From Rhodococcus rhodochrous (GTDB taxonomy: Bacteria > Actinomycetota > Actinomycetes > Mycobacteriales > Mycobacteriaceae): a DNA stretch of 64,000 nt. Location of the stretch: the NCBI RefSeq assembly GCF_014854695.1, contig NZ_CP027558.1:186001-250000 (forward strand), read 5' to 3'. A program made the translations under genes and the position numbers. How positions within the stretch are numbered: position 1 is the stretch's first letter; every line of letters starts with the position of its first letter. Under the pieces are notes generated by a model. It worked only from the letters and a program-made list of their open reading frames with translations, made no database searches and was not told the DNA's origin. This document shows, piece by piece, positions 27,811-36,268 of this stretch.

Positions 27811-28734
27811 TTATACGTGTGCGGCGTTGACCTCGTCGGCGATCGGCATCCCTGTGCGGGCACCGACATGTCTGACCGACAGTGACGCTGCCGTTACTGC
27901 AAGCGCACTTGCGGCTCCGAGCGGCATCCCGGAGGAAAGCGACGCTGCGAGCACACCGTTGAACGTGTCGCCCGCACCGGTTGTGTCACGCACGTCCGAT
28001 ACCTGCAGGGCCGGGACGGGTTCGATGGTTCCGTCGGGATAGGCCACGATCGCCCCCTTGTCCCCTCTGGTCACGACGAGGCACGCTCCCGTGGCCCGAG
28101 CGACGTTCGCCGAGGCGTCACCGACGTCGGTGAACGGGATGGACAGTGCAGCGCACAGGTCACGAAGCTCTGAACTATTGGGTGTCAGAACCGACGCTGC
28201 GTGGGCGCTGGCGATGAACTCGTTGCGCACAGGGGCCGGATTCAGCACACAGCGCAGTCCCATGTCGGAGGCTGTCGACACGGCAGCTTCGACCGCTGCC
28301 GGGAGGATTTCGGTGCTGACGAGTACACATCCGGCCCACCCCGATGCACGCTCGACGGCCCGGCGAACGAGTGCCGGCGTAAGGGCAGCGTTGGCCCCGG
28401 CGGCAACGGCGATCTGGTTTTCCCCCACCGCGTCGACCACGATCAGGGCAGTGCCGGTGGCGGTGTCGTCGAGGACGGCGACGTCGGTGACGTCGACACC
28501 GGAGGCGCGGAGCTCGACCAATGCCTCGCGTCCGAGTTCATCATCGCCGATCGCTCCGCAATAGCGCACCGGCACGTTCATGCGGGCGGCTGCGATAGCC
28601 GCGTTCGCGCCCTTGCCGCCGCCGAACTTGTCCAGGTGTGGACCGACGACGGTCTCACCCGGACCGGGTAACCGATCGACGGCCACGACCAGATCGACGT
28701 TGAGGGCGCCGACCACTAGAACCCCGTTACTCAT
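27811..28734 (-). CDS. rbsK: Ribokinase (PfkB family)
   Basis: 307 residues; the ATG overlaps the end of the LacI gene by eight bases. PfkB signatures: VGALNVDLVVAVDRLPGPGE, the GGKGANAAIAAAR glycine motif, and DTTGAGDTFNGVLAA with the catalytic Asp. It phosphorylates ribose or a related pentose/nucleoside to the 5-phosphate, the substrate of the prs product downstream. No ribose transporter is seen in the window, so the ribose may come from internal nucleoside or NAD turnover. Confidence 0.9.
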   Translation of the reverse strand: MSNGVLVVGALNVDLVVAVDRLPGPGETVVGPHLDKFGGGKGANAAIAAARMNVPVRYCGAIGDDELGREALVELRASGVDVTDVAVLDDTATGTALIVVDAVGENQIAVAAGANAALTPALVRRAVERASGWAGCVLVSTEILPAAVEAAVSTASDMGLRCVLNPAPVRNEFIASAHAASVLTPNSSELRDLCAALSIPFTDVGDASANVARATGACLVVTRGDKGAIVAYPDGTIEPVPALQVSDVRDTTGAGDTFNGVLAASLSSGMPLGAASALAVTAASLSVRHVGARTGMPIADEVNAAHV

Positions 28735-29773
28735 TGACGCTCCCGCTGATAGTGCACACCGATGACCGATCCTGGAGTGTCGTCGGTAACGGATCCATGG
28801 GTTCCGGTGTGCGGTTCTCAATCAAATCGAAAAGGACTGTCGCTGCGCGGTAGCCCATGTCTCGCGCCGGCTGGCGCACGGTGGTGAGCCGCGGCGTGAG
28901 AAGCGACGACAGAGGAAGGTCGTCGAAGCCCACGATGCTGACGTCCTCGGGCATACGGAGCCCTTGTGCGCGGCAATACTCCATCGCGCCCACAGCCATG
29001 AGGTCGTTGGCGCAGATCAGGGCAGTGGGCCGAGTCTGCGCCGCCAACGCGCGTTGGGCCAGGTCCCGGCCGGACGATTGCTGGTAGTCGCCGTAGTACA
29101 CCGGGACCGTGTCCGGGTCGATGCCTGCCCCGGCAAGTGCCTCGCGGTAGCCGGCCAGTCGTTGTTGAGCCGTCCACAGACCCTCCGGACCGCCGATGAC
29201 CGCAACGTCCCGGTGGCCCTTGTCGAGGACGTGTTGCGCGACCTGGCGAGCTCCCCTGCGGGAGTCGCAGACCACGGCGGGCAGGTCGATGCCCGGGATC
29301 TGCTCGTCGACGAGCACCACCGGACCAGAGCGAGCCAGTTCGTAGCAAGCTTCGGGCATGGACCCGGTGCTGGTCAGGTAGATGACTCCGTCCACGCGTT
29401 GGCTGCGCAGCAATCTGGTCTGGGCTTCCTCGGATTGTTCCGAGCTGCCCGGGACCACCAGGACCACCAGGACATCACGTGCCGATGCGGCTTGATGGAC
29501 CCCTTCGGTGATCATGGCGAAGAACTGATTGGTCAGGTCGGGTACGACCATGCCAATACGGGAAGCGCTGCGGCGTTTGAGATTACGCGCAGACTCGTTC
29601 GGCGAGTATTCCAGAACTCGCACGGCGTCGAGCACACGGGTACGGCGGTCGGGCGCAACCGGGCCGGAGTCGTTGAGTACGTAGCTCACCGTGCTCATGG
29701 AGACTCCAGCGTGTTCCGCGACGTCCTTGATGGTCGTGCGCTTGCGCGTGCGTCTGTGCTCAGATGACGCCAC
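28727..29773 (-). CDS. LacI-family transcriptional regulator of the pyridine-like cluster
   Basis: 348 residues from a GTG preceded by GAGAGGGA. The N-terminal LacI helix-turn-helix (TIKDVAEHAGVSMSTVSYVLN) and hinge helix region SPNESARNLKRR are intact, so it should bind CG-centred palindromes. The effector domain is of the ribose-binding-protein type (IGMVVPDLTNQFFAMITEGV). It is transcribed with rbsK and the upstream COG5426-like gene. The TAGAAACGTTTCTA-like sites at 27749, 32535 and 33177 are its probable operators. The ligand may be ribose, a phosphorylated sugar or a pathway intermediate. Confidence 0.92.
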   Translation of the reverse strand: MASSEHRRTRKRTTIKDVAEHAGVSMSTVSYVLNDSGPVAPDRRTRVLDAVRVLEYSPNESARNLKRRSASRIGMVVPDLTNQFFAMITEGVHQAASARDVLVVLVVPGSSEQSEEAQTRLLRSQRVDGVIYLTSTGSMPEACYELARSGPVVLVDEQIPGIDLPAVVCDSRRGARQVAQHVLDKGHRDVAVIGGPEGLWTAQQRLAGYREALAGAGIDPDTVPVYYGDYQQSSGRDLAQRALAAQTRPTALICANDLMAVGAMEYCRAQGLRMPEDVSIVGFDDLPLSSLLTPRLTTVRQPARDMGYRAATVLFDLIENRTPEPMDPLPTTLQDRSSVCTISGSVNE

Positions 29774-29793
29774 AGCAATCCCTCTCTGCGGAA

Positions 29794-30549
29794 TTAGGAT
29801 CGTCCACTAGCCCACGACAGTATCGAAGACCACAGCAGCGCGTAGTTCGACCACTCGACGAACTCCGGCGGGGCCCAGTGGGGAGCGAGATCCGAGGTGA
29901 ACGCGACCACTCGGCCGTCGCCATGATGTCCTGTGACCAGGATGGGGTCGTCTCCGGTGCGGGCGACGACCTCGGCGTCGTCGCGGGCCACCACTCGGTT
30001 GTAGCCGAGCAGGGGAGGCCAGTCGCTGGAGGTGTCACCCAGGACGGGATGTTCCGGTCGGCATACCTCGACCTTGCAGCCCTCCGGGACCTCGATGCGG
30101 TCATCGTAGGGGAGCATGGTCACAGGCAACACGTCGGCGAGGGGGGTCATGCCGAAGCGGGCCTTGCCGTCGATTCCGGTGAACGACATATAGCCACCGA
30201 CCTTGACCAATCCGCCGCCCCGGCGGACGTATTCAGCGACTACTCCCAGACGGTTGGGCGATGCTTCCGAACGTAGGAACGTCTCGTCGGGGAGCTGGAA
30301 GGAATTCGATCCGATATCGGAGATGACAACTACGTCGTACTCGTCGATTTCCTGTGCCGTCTTGGGGAAACGTGAAGAAATCTCGTGGCCGCGCACGTAG
30401 TTGACGTCGTGCCCTTCGCGGGTGAGATTTTCGAGGAATACGCTTGCGCCTTCCTCGTACTCAGTGGTGTGGAACTGATCGAAGCCTTTCATGTGAATAA
30501 CGTGCTTGATCCAGGATTCGCCGGTGAAGAGGATCTTGAGCGGTTCCAT
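29794..30549 (-). CDS. COG5426/ThuA-like glutamine-amidotransferase-fold protein
   Basis: 251 residues. Pattern: KILFTGESWIKHVIHMKGFDQF opening, EYDVVVISDIGSNSF, RLGVVAEYVRRGGGLVKVGGYMSF, LLGYNRV, and the C-terminal DLAPHWAPPEFVEWSNYALLW. This matches the STM3548-type group with a class-I glutamine-amidotransferase fold. There is no Cys nucleophile at the elbow, so it is not a classical amidotransferase. Such genes often accompany sugar kinases and LacI regulators. It lies between the HAD and LacI genes, 20 bases before the latter. Confidence 0.75.
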   Translation of the reverse strand: MEPLKILFTGESWIKHVIHMKGFDQFHTTEYEEGASVFLENLTREGHDVNYVRGHEISSRFPKTAQEIDEYDVVVISDIGSNSFQLPDETFLRSEASPNRLGVVAEYVRRGGGLVKVGGYMSFTGIDGKARFGMTPLADVLPVTMLPYDDRIEVPEGCKVEVCRPEHPVLGDTSSDWPPLLGYNRVVARDDAEVVARTGDDPILVTGHHGDGRVVAFTSDLAPHWAPPEFVEWSNYALLWSSILSWASGRS

Positions 30550-30623
30550 AAGGTCTCCTGTGGTGCCTGGGAATGGGAGGTGGGTGTCGGTAGCGAAGTG
30601 TTCGTCGGTGGCCCGGCGCGTGT

Positions 30624-31265
30624 TCAGGACGGGGTGCTCGCGCTGAGTAACTTCCGTCCCAATGCGTACGCCTGGCGAAGGTCGTTACCTTGGTACTGGA
30701 CTGCGGCAAGCTCGGACACCAACGGGCTGGCGTTGACAGCGACGGTGTTCGGTAGCCATCCGAACAGATCCACATCGGAGGACGAGTCACCGTAGGCGAC
30801 GCAGTCGGCTGGTTCGATGTGGTAGCGCTCCAGTGCATCTCGCGTGATGTGGACCTTGGCTTGCGGTGACAGTGTTGCCTCTTCGGAGAGCGTCTGTCCG
30901 ATCACCACATCGGATCCGTAGGCCTCGTGAGCGCCCCAGTTTCTAAGTCTCTGAACGAAGAACGCCGGCGATTGCGAGATCACGATGGCAATCTCACCGC
31001 GCCTGCGGATATCGTCGAAGGTATCGGTGATGCCATCGAGCCAGGCCGCTTGTTCGAACGCGGCGTCGAGGTCGTCCTCCGTCGCGTGCGCACAGACCTC
31101 GAGCAGGGTTGACCAGAAGTCGAAGTCGGTGATTTGTCCAGCGTGCCAGAGCTGTTCGATTTCGAGTCCAACGTCGCGGCGGCCGAAGAATGTCGACAGT
31201 TCCAGGGCGGCTGCTCCGTTGAGCAGCGTGCCGTCCATATCGAATACGTGCAGTCGGGTGGGCAT
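30624..31265 (-). CDS. HAD-superfamily phosphatase (SerB-like subfamily IB)
   Basis: 213 residues. HAD motif I is HVFDMDGTLLNG at the N-terminus, motif II is IVISQSPAFF, the motif III Lys is near QAKVHITRDAL, and motif IV is VAYGDSSSDVDLF. A helical cap sits between motifs I and II as in phosphoserine-phosphatase-like enzymes. It probably removes phosphate from a small metabolite. In this neighbourhood a nucleotide or sugar phosphate is the most natural substrate, but that is inference. It lies 34 bases after the monooxygenase gene. Confidence 0.85.
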   Translation of the reverse strand: MPTRLHVFDMDGTLLNGAAALELSTFFGRRDVGLEIEQLWHAGQITDFDFWSTLLEVCAHATEDDLDAAFEQAAWLDGITDTFDDIRRRGEIAIVISQSPAFFVQRLRNWGAHEAYGSDVVIGQTLSEEATLSPQAKVHITRDALERYHIEPADCVAYGDSSSDVDLFGWLPNTVAVNASPLVSELAAVQYQGNDLRQAYALGRKLLSASTPS

Positions 31266-31299
31266 GTGTTGCTTTCTGTGGAAGTCGTCGGGCCGGGTC

Positions 31300-32391
31300 T
31301 CAGGAGAACTCCGGGAGCACTTCCTTGGCCATGAACTGCATGTTCTTGATGATCGCCTCGATCGGCTGTCCCACGGCGATCAGGCACGCCATGTGATCGA
31401 CGCCCAATGCCTCGTAGGACTTGAATCGTTCGATCATCTTGTCGGGGGTGGTGAGGATGGGATCGGCGTACTTTTCGAGGAGCCCTTCCTTGGAGAACGA
31501 CTCCTGGGCGGGCCTCATCGCTCCGCCCTGGACCACCGAGTCGTCCTTCTTTCCCTCGGCGCGTGCTGCCAGACGCTCCTCTTGGGACTGTTGGCCGGAG
31601 CTGGAGGCATGCACCAGGGTGAGATAGTAGTTGTACTCACTGAGCACGTCGTCGAAGTACTCGGTCGCCTCTTCTTCGGTGTTGCCGAGCCAGGTGTGGC
31701 GAAGGGCCATCACCTGCTTTCGAGGCATCCCGCTCGTCTCGATCTCGTCGTTGTACGCGGCGAGCAACGCTTCGAGATCGCCGTAGGGCTCGAAGTTGCC
31801 GTAGTTCGGAGCAGTGATCAGGTTGTTTCCCTGTCGTGCCACGCGGCGTACGCCGTCGATGCTCTGCGAGGCCGCCCATACCTCCGGGTGCGGCTTGGAT
31901 GCCGGCTTGGGCACAAGAGTCGTCGGCGGGAACGAAAAGTACTTGCCGTCGAACGACACATCGTCCTCGACCCACACCCGCTTGATGATCTCGAGGGATT
32001 CTTCGTAGATGTCGCGTGCTTCTTTGGGGTTGATGCCGAGTCGGTCGAGCGGGTAGCGACTGCCACCCCGCGCCACGCCGATGCCGATGCGCCCCGGTGC
32101 CATCTGGTCGAGGAAACTCATCTCCGACGCGATGAGCAACGGGTTGTAGTACGGAAGGACCACGATGCCGGGCATGATTCGCAAGCGCTCGGTGCGCGCT
32201 GCGGCCAAAGCGCTGAACATCAGCGATGAAGGATTGCTGACGTAGTTCTGAAAGTGATTTTCGTTGACTGTGACGCCCTCGAAGCCGAGGTCCTCTGCGG
32301 CATCGACGATGCTGAGCATGTCGTTGAGGAGTTCGGACCACGGACGGCTCATGTCGCGGTAGAAGAATGGAGTGGTGACCCAGATCTTCAT
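31300..32391 (-). CDS. Luciferase-like flavin monooxygenase (pyridine monooxygenase PyrA candidate)
   Basis: 363 residues from the ATG at 32391; the in-frame extension upstream is leader sequence. It is a bacterial-luciferase-family TIM barrel: MKIWVTTPFFYRD, EDLGFEGVTVNENHF, TERLRIMPGIVVLPYYNPL, GRIGIGVARGGSRYPLDRLG, EESLEIIKRVW. It should use reduced FMN from the flavin reductase in the same cluster and O2. In Arthrobacter sp. 68b a two-component flavin monooxygenase cleaves pyridine to N-(4-oxobut-1-enyl)formamide. The presence of all partner enzymes here makes that role the best guess. It heads the minus-strand gene set under LacI-type operators. Confidence 0.85.
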   Translation of the reverse strand: MKIWVTTPFFYRDMSRPWSELLNDMLSIVDAAEDLGFEGVTVNENHFQNYVSNPSSLMFSALAAARTERLRIMPGIVVLPYYNPLLIASEMSFLDQMAPGRIGIGVARGGSRYPLDRLGINPKEARDIYEESLEIIKRVWVEDDVSFDGKYFSFPPTTLVPKPASKPHPEVWAASQSIDGVRRVARQGNNLITAPNYGNFEPYGDLEALLAAYNDEIETSGMPRKQVMALRHTWLGNTEEEATEYFDDVLSEYNYYLTLVHASSSGQQSQEERLAARAEGKKDDSVVQGGAMRPAQESFSKEGLLEKYADPILTTPDKMIERFKSYEALGVDHMACLIAVGQPIEAIIKNMQFMAKEVLPEFS

Positions 32392-32534
32392 GGAAGCTGT
32401 CTTTCTACGAGGTTGGGCAGTTCCTGTATTGCTGGAGGCGTGCCGAGTTCCGGCTGCAGAGCGGACGCTGCTCGTGCAGTTCCGGGCCAGACCCGGTGCG
32501 TGGGTCCCTGCCGAACTCGGACTGTGGGGCGATG

Positions 32535-32548
32535 TAGAAACGGTTCTA
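32535..32548. promoter_or_regulatory. LacI-type operator upstream of the monooxygenase gene
   Basis: TAGAAACGGTTCTA, one mismatch from a perfect palindrome, 144 bases before the monooxygenase ATG. Confidence 0.7.
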
Positions 32549-32726
32549 TCGCGTACATCCGGAGCATACAACGGTCCGGCGCCCTGTGCATAGTGCCGAA
32601 CTCGTTTTCTTTCGAGAAACTCGATAAACGTTGTTCACGCTGGTGAGAGACGTAAGGCCGGGTGTTCCGGTGTTTGGATCAACCTCCAAGATCCGCGAAT
32701 CACGAAGGCAATGAGCGACGCCGATG

Positions 32727-32740
32727 TAGAAGCGATTCAA
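32727..32740. promoter_or_regulatory. Weak LacI-type operator candidate
   Basis: TAGAAGCGATTCAA, three differences from the consensus TAGAAACGTTTCTA. It lies mid-way in the divergent region and could be an auxiliary site for looping. Confidence 0.4.
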
Positions 32741-33176
32741 CCCGGGTGCTTGGCGGGATTCGTCCGGCAGTCGGTAGAGGCGTGGTCGGCCGCGGTCGGG
32801 TGGTGGTGCACAGGGGAGACGTGCCGGCGGGTGTCGGTTGCTGCGTGATTGTGCAGACGGTTCTGTCATCCCTGCTCCGGGAAGTGTTCCTACAACACAC
32901 TTTCTGTTCGCAACACAGCTCCGAGGGCGCAGAGCACTATCGATCGTTCGGTGACGGGCTGCATCCCGGTTGTGGCGGTCTGTAGACAGACCTGGGTGCT
33001 GCCGGAGGTATCGACTGTGTTGCGCGAATATTGCCGGAAGATTTTACGCGTCAACGCTTGACCTGAGGTGTGGGCTCGACCATGATCTCTAGCAACCGCC
33101 GACACGGCCGCACGAATTCAAATGCTGCGACTCGCGGTATGTCCCCAGGCTTTCTGGCCCAGTTTTCGTGCAGCAG

Positions 33177-33190
33177 TAGAAACGTTTCAA
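33177..33190. promoter_or_regulatory. LacI-type operator upstream of the NAMPT gene
   Basis: TAGAAACGTTTCAA with a perfect GAAACGTTTC core, about 40 bases before the NAMPT ATG, a position that would block initiation or clearance. Confidence 0.75.
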
Positions 33191-33228
33191 CAACTGTCTT
33201 CGCATCACACGAACGAAGGGAAACGTCC

Positions 33229-34689
33229 ATGCCCACTATCTCGGGATTCGACAATCTGATCCTCAACACCGATACCTACAAGCATTGCCACCACACTCTC
33301 TATCCTCAGGGAACCGAGTACGTCTCCAGCTACGTCGAATCGCGTGGTGGCATCTTCCCGGCGACGATGTTCGTCGGACTGCAGGCCTACATCCAGGAGC
33401 GCTTGCTCCGGCCGATCACCCTCGCCGACATCGATGAGGCCGAAGCGGTGACCAGGGCGCAGGGGATGCCCTTCTGCAGGGAGAACTGGATGGGCATCCT
33501 CAACGACCACGGCGGATTCCTTCCTGTAGAGATCGAGGCAGTCCCCGAGGGGACTGTGCTGCCCACCCGCAATGTCCTTGTGCAGGTTATCAACACCGAT
33601 CCGAAGTACCACTGGGTGACCAGCTTCTTCGAGACCGCGTTGCTGCGAGCGGTGTGGTACCCGACCACGATCGGAACGGTCAGTTGGATGTGCAAGCAGA
33701 TCATCAAGGAAGCGTTCGCTCGCACCTCGGACAATCCGGATCTGCTGCGCTTCCAGCTGCACGATTACGGCGCTCGCGGCGTGAGCTCCCAGGAATCTGC
33801 TGCATTGGGTGGTCTGGCACACCTGGTCAACTTCAACCAGAGTGACACGGTGCCGGGCATCCTGGCTGCGATGAAATACTACAACGCGGTGTGTCCGGCG
33901 AACTCGGGCCCGAACAGCGAGCATGCAGGTTTCACGGCATGGGGTCGGGATCAGGAAGTCGACGCTCTTCGCAACATGATGAACACCTACCGCGATGCCG
34001 GTGTGGTGCTGTTGCTGACCGACTCGTACGACCATGAGAACGCTGTGAAGAACATCCTCGGCAAAGAACTGAAGGCCGAGATCGAGAACTTCCCGGGCGT
34101 GGTCTGTGCTCGTCCGGACTCGGGCGACCCTGTGCAGGTGACCGCGGATACCGCTGAGTGGCTCATGGATGCCTTCGGCTACGAGGTCAACTCCAAGGGA
34201 TTCAAGGTTCTGCCCCGGTATCTGCGGGTCGTCCAGGGCGACGGCATCACGCTCGATACCCTGTCGGAGATCTACATGGAACTCGAACGCCGGGGCATGG
34301 CGGCAGAGAACGCGATTTTCGGTATGGGCGGCGGTCTGCTCCAGCACTTCAACCGAGACACGTTGAACTTCGGGCAGAAGTGCAACGCTGTGCGAGTAAA
34401 CGGTGAATGGCGCGATGTGGCCAAGCAGCCGACCGGGGCGAGCTTCAAGGTGTCCAAGGCCGGCCGTCTCGCCCTCGTCAAGCGGGATGGTGAGTACCGC
34501 ACGGTGCGACGCGACTCGGTTTCTCCCGAGGAGAACCTCCTTCAGCCGGTGTACCGCAACGGCAAGCTCCTGAAGAAGTGGGATTTCTCCGAGCTGATCG
34601 AGCGGAGCGAGGCGGAGGTCCCCGAGGAGTACTACTACCCCGTCATCGAACAGATGCGTGCGCAGGACAGCGCCGCGGTGCCTGCCTGA
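33229..34689 (+). CDS. nadV: Nicotinamide phosphoribosyltransferase (NAMPT/NadV)
   Basis: 486 residues from an ATG with AAGGGA upstream. It is a full-length NAMPT: LNTDTYKHCHHTLYP (base-stacking Tyr region), FQLHDYGARGVSSQE, VNFNQSDTVPG (Asp that fixes the amide), SEHAGFTAWGRD (autophosphorylated His region), CARPDSGDPV (PRPP Arg/Asp), and GMGGGLLQ. It condenses nicotinamide with PRPP to NMN. Where human NAMPT, as I recall it, has LHDFGYRG with a Phe stacking on the nicotinamide ring, this protein has LHDYGARG. It heads the plus-strand arm, followed by aldehyde dehydrogenase and amidohydrolase, and shares its operator type with prs. Confidence 0.95.
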   Translation: MPTISGFDNLILNTDTYKHCHHTLYPQGTEYVSSYVESRGGIFPATMFVGLQAYIQERLLRPITLADIDEAEAVTRAQGMPFCRENWMGILNDHGGFLPVEIEAVPEGTVLPTRNVLVQVINTDPKYHWVTSFFETALLRAVWYPTTIGTVSWMCKQIIKEAFARTSDNPDLLRFQLHDYGARGVSSQESAALGGLAHLVNFNQSDTVPGILAAMKYYNAVCPANSGPNSEHAGFTAWGRDQEVDALRNMMNTYRDAGVVLLLTDSYDHENAVKNILGKELKAEIENFPGVVCARPDSGDPVQVTADTAEWLMDAFGYEVNSKGFKVLPRYLRVVQGDGITLDTLSEIYMELERRGMAAENAIFGMGGGLLQHFNRDTLNFGQKCNAVRVNGEWRDVAKQPTGASFKVSKAGRLALVKRDGEYRTVRRDSVSPEENLLQPVYRNGKLLKKWDFSELIERSEAEVPEEYYYPVIEQMRAQDSAAVPA

Positions 34690-34726
34690 CCACAACAACT
34701 GTTGAACAGATAACTAGGGATCCATC

Positions 34727-36199
34727 ATGACAAAGTTGCCGAGTGTGCCACTTGCCAATACAGATTGCTTGTACATCGACGGGAAGTGGGTTCCACCGCA
34801 CTCGTCTGCTCTGATCGATGTAGTCGACTCGACAAGCGAATTGGTCTACTACTCGGTGCCGGACGCCGATGTCGACGATATCGATCGCGCGATTACAGCG
34901 GCCCGGCAGGCATTCGACGAGGGACCCTGGCCGCGGTTGTCGCACGCCGAGCGGGCTCAGGTGCTGCTTGATATCGCTGACGCCGTCGAAGCGCGGATCG
35001 ATGACATCGTGGAGATCTGGCCGCGAGAGACCGGAATTCTGGCATCGTCGGTCCCCGGTGTCATGCGCGAGGTAATCGACGCGTACCGGTACTACGCAGG
35101 TCTGGCGAAGAGTTTCCCGTTCCAGGAAGAAGTCACACCCACCAACGGCGCGCGCTTCGGCATGATCGTGAAAGAGCCTGTGGGCGTCGTGGGAGCGATC
35201 ATTCCATGGAACGCGCCGATGGGACTGATCGCGTTCAAGGTGGCGCCGGCACTGCTGGCGGGATGCACCGTCGTCATCAAGTCGTCCCCGGAAGCTCCGG
35301 GGGCTGGATACATCATGGCGGAAATCGCTGATCAGCTCGGCATTCCGGCGGGTGTCCTGAACGTGGTGACCGCTGATCGTGCTGCCTCCGAGCGGTTGGT
35401 CTCCGACCCTCGGGTCGACAAGATCTCGTTCACCGGATCAACGGAAGTCGGCAAACGAATCGGGAGCATCCTCGGTGGTCGAATTGCACGGTCTTCGCTG
35501 GAGCTCGGCGGCAAGTCTCCTGCCATTGTCCTGGACGACTTCGACATTGCCGAGGCGGCACACACCATCGCTTCTGCGGAGTGCTTCCTCTCGGGTCAGA
35601 TCTGCGCATCGCTCACCAGGATCATCGTTTCGGAGGAACGTCATGATGAGATGGTCAAGGCGTTGGCAGACGAATTCGACCGGGTGGTAATCGGCGACCC
35701 GTACGATCCTCAGGTCACGCTGGGACCTTTGGCCAGCGATCGGCAGCGGGACCGTGTCGAGAACTATATCGAGATCGGGATCAGGGAAGGGGCGACACTG
35801 GCTTACGGCGGCGGACGCCCGTCCCACCTCGATCGCGGCTGGTTCGTCGAGCCCACCGTCTTCGGAAATGTGTCGGAGACGTCGCGGATCGCTCAGGAAG
35901 AGATATTCGGTCCGGTGCTGGCCGTGACCCCGGCCCGGGATCTCACGGACGCCGTTCGGATTGCGAACGCAACAGAGTTCGGCCTGAATGCTGCAGTGTT
36001 CACCCATGACTCGAAGAAGGTTTTCGACATTGCCCGTAGGCTTCACTCCGGCACCGTGGGGCAGAACGGCAATCGTGTGGACTTCGGTATCGGGTTCGGA
36101 GGATTCAAGAGATCTGGTATCGGACGCGAAGGCGGGGTAGCAGGACTGCAGGCGTACCTGGAGAACAAGACTGTTGTCCTGGACGCACCTCCCGAGTAG
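34727..36199 (+). CDS. NAD-dependent aldehyde dehydrogenase (PyrB candidate)
   Basis: 490 residues, 37 bases after the NAMPT gene. Class-1 ALDH motifs: IIPWNAPMGLIAFKVAPAL, KSSPEAPG, SFTGSTEVGKRI, base Glu in SLELGGKSP, nucleophile Cys in SGQICASLTR, and EEIFGPVLAV. In the described pyridine pathway PyrB oxidises (Z)-N-(4-oxobut-1-enyl)formamide to the acid; the genomic setting fits that step. Other aldehyde substrates cannot be excluded. Confidence 0.88.
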   Translation: MTKLPSVPLANTDCLYIDGKWVPPHSSALIDVVDSTSELVYYSVPDADVDDIDRAITAARQAFDEGPWPRLSHAERAQVLLDIADAVEARIDDIVEIWPRETGILASSVPGVMREVIDAYRYYAGLAKSFPFQEEVTPTNGARFGMIVKEPVGVVGAIIPWNAPMGLIAFKVAPALLAGCTVVIKSSPEAPGAGYIMAEIADQLGIPAGVLNVVTADRAASERLVSDPRVDKISFTGSTEVGKRIGSILGGRIARSSLELGGKSPAIVLDDFDIAEAAHTIASAECFLSGQICASLTRIIVSEERHDEMVKALADEFDRVVIGDPYDPQVTLGPLASDRQRDRVENYIEIGIREGATLAYGGGRPSHLDRGWFVEPTVFGNVSETSRIAQEEIFGPVLAVTPARDLTDAVRIANATEFGLNAAVFTHDSKKVFDIARRLHSGTVGQNGNRVDFGIGFGGFKRSGIGREGGVAGLQAYLENKTVVLDAPPE

Positions 36200-36268
36200 A
36201 CCCGTGCCCGGAGCGGTGCAGAGACCACAGCCGGGTCAGACGACCGAAGCCGACCGTAAGAGGATCAT

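Larger units (their letters stand above)
32392..33228. other. Divergent control region of the pyridine-like cluster
   Basis: 0.84 kb between the divergent monooxygenase and NAMPT genes without a supported ORF. It contains three LacI-type operator candidates, and the 33025-33060 part is AT-richer than its surroundings. Promoters for both arms must lie here. Confidence 0.7.

Noticed and set aside
26637-34689. Phage-type NAD reconstitution (NARP1-like) defence-counter system
   Set aside because: The prs gene looks like an ordinary PRPP synthetase, there are no phage genes nearby, and the operators tie it to catabolic genes; kept only as a point to test.
33205-34698. Minus-strand open frame of 497 codons
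   Set aside because: Antisense shadow of the NAMPT gene, whose catalytic motifs are complete.
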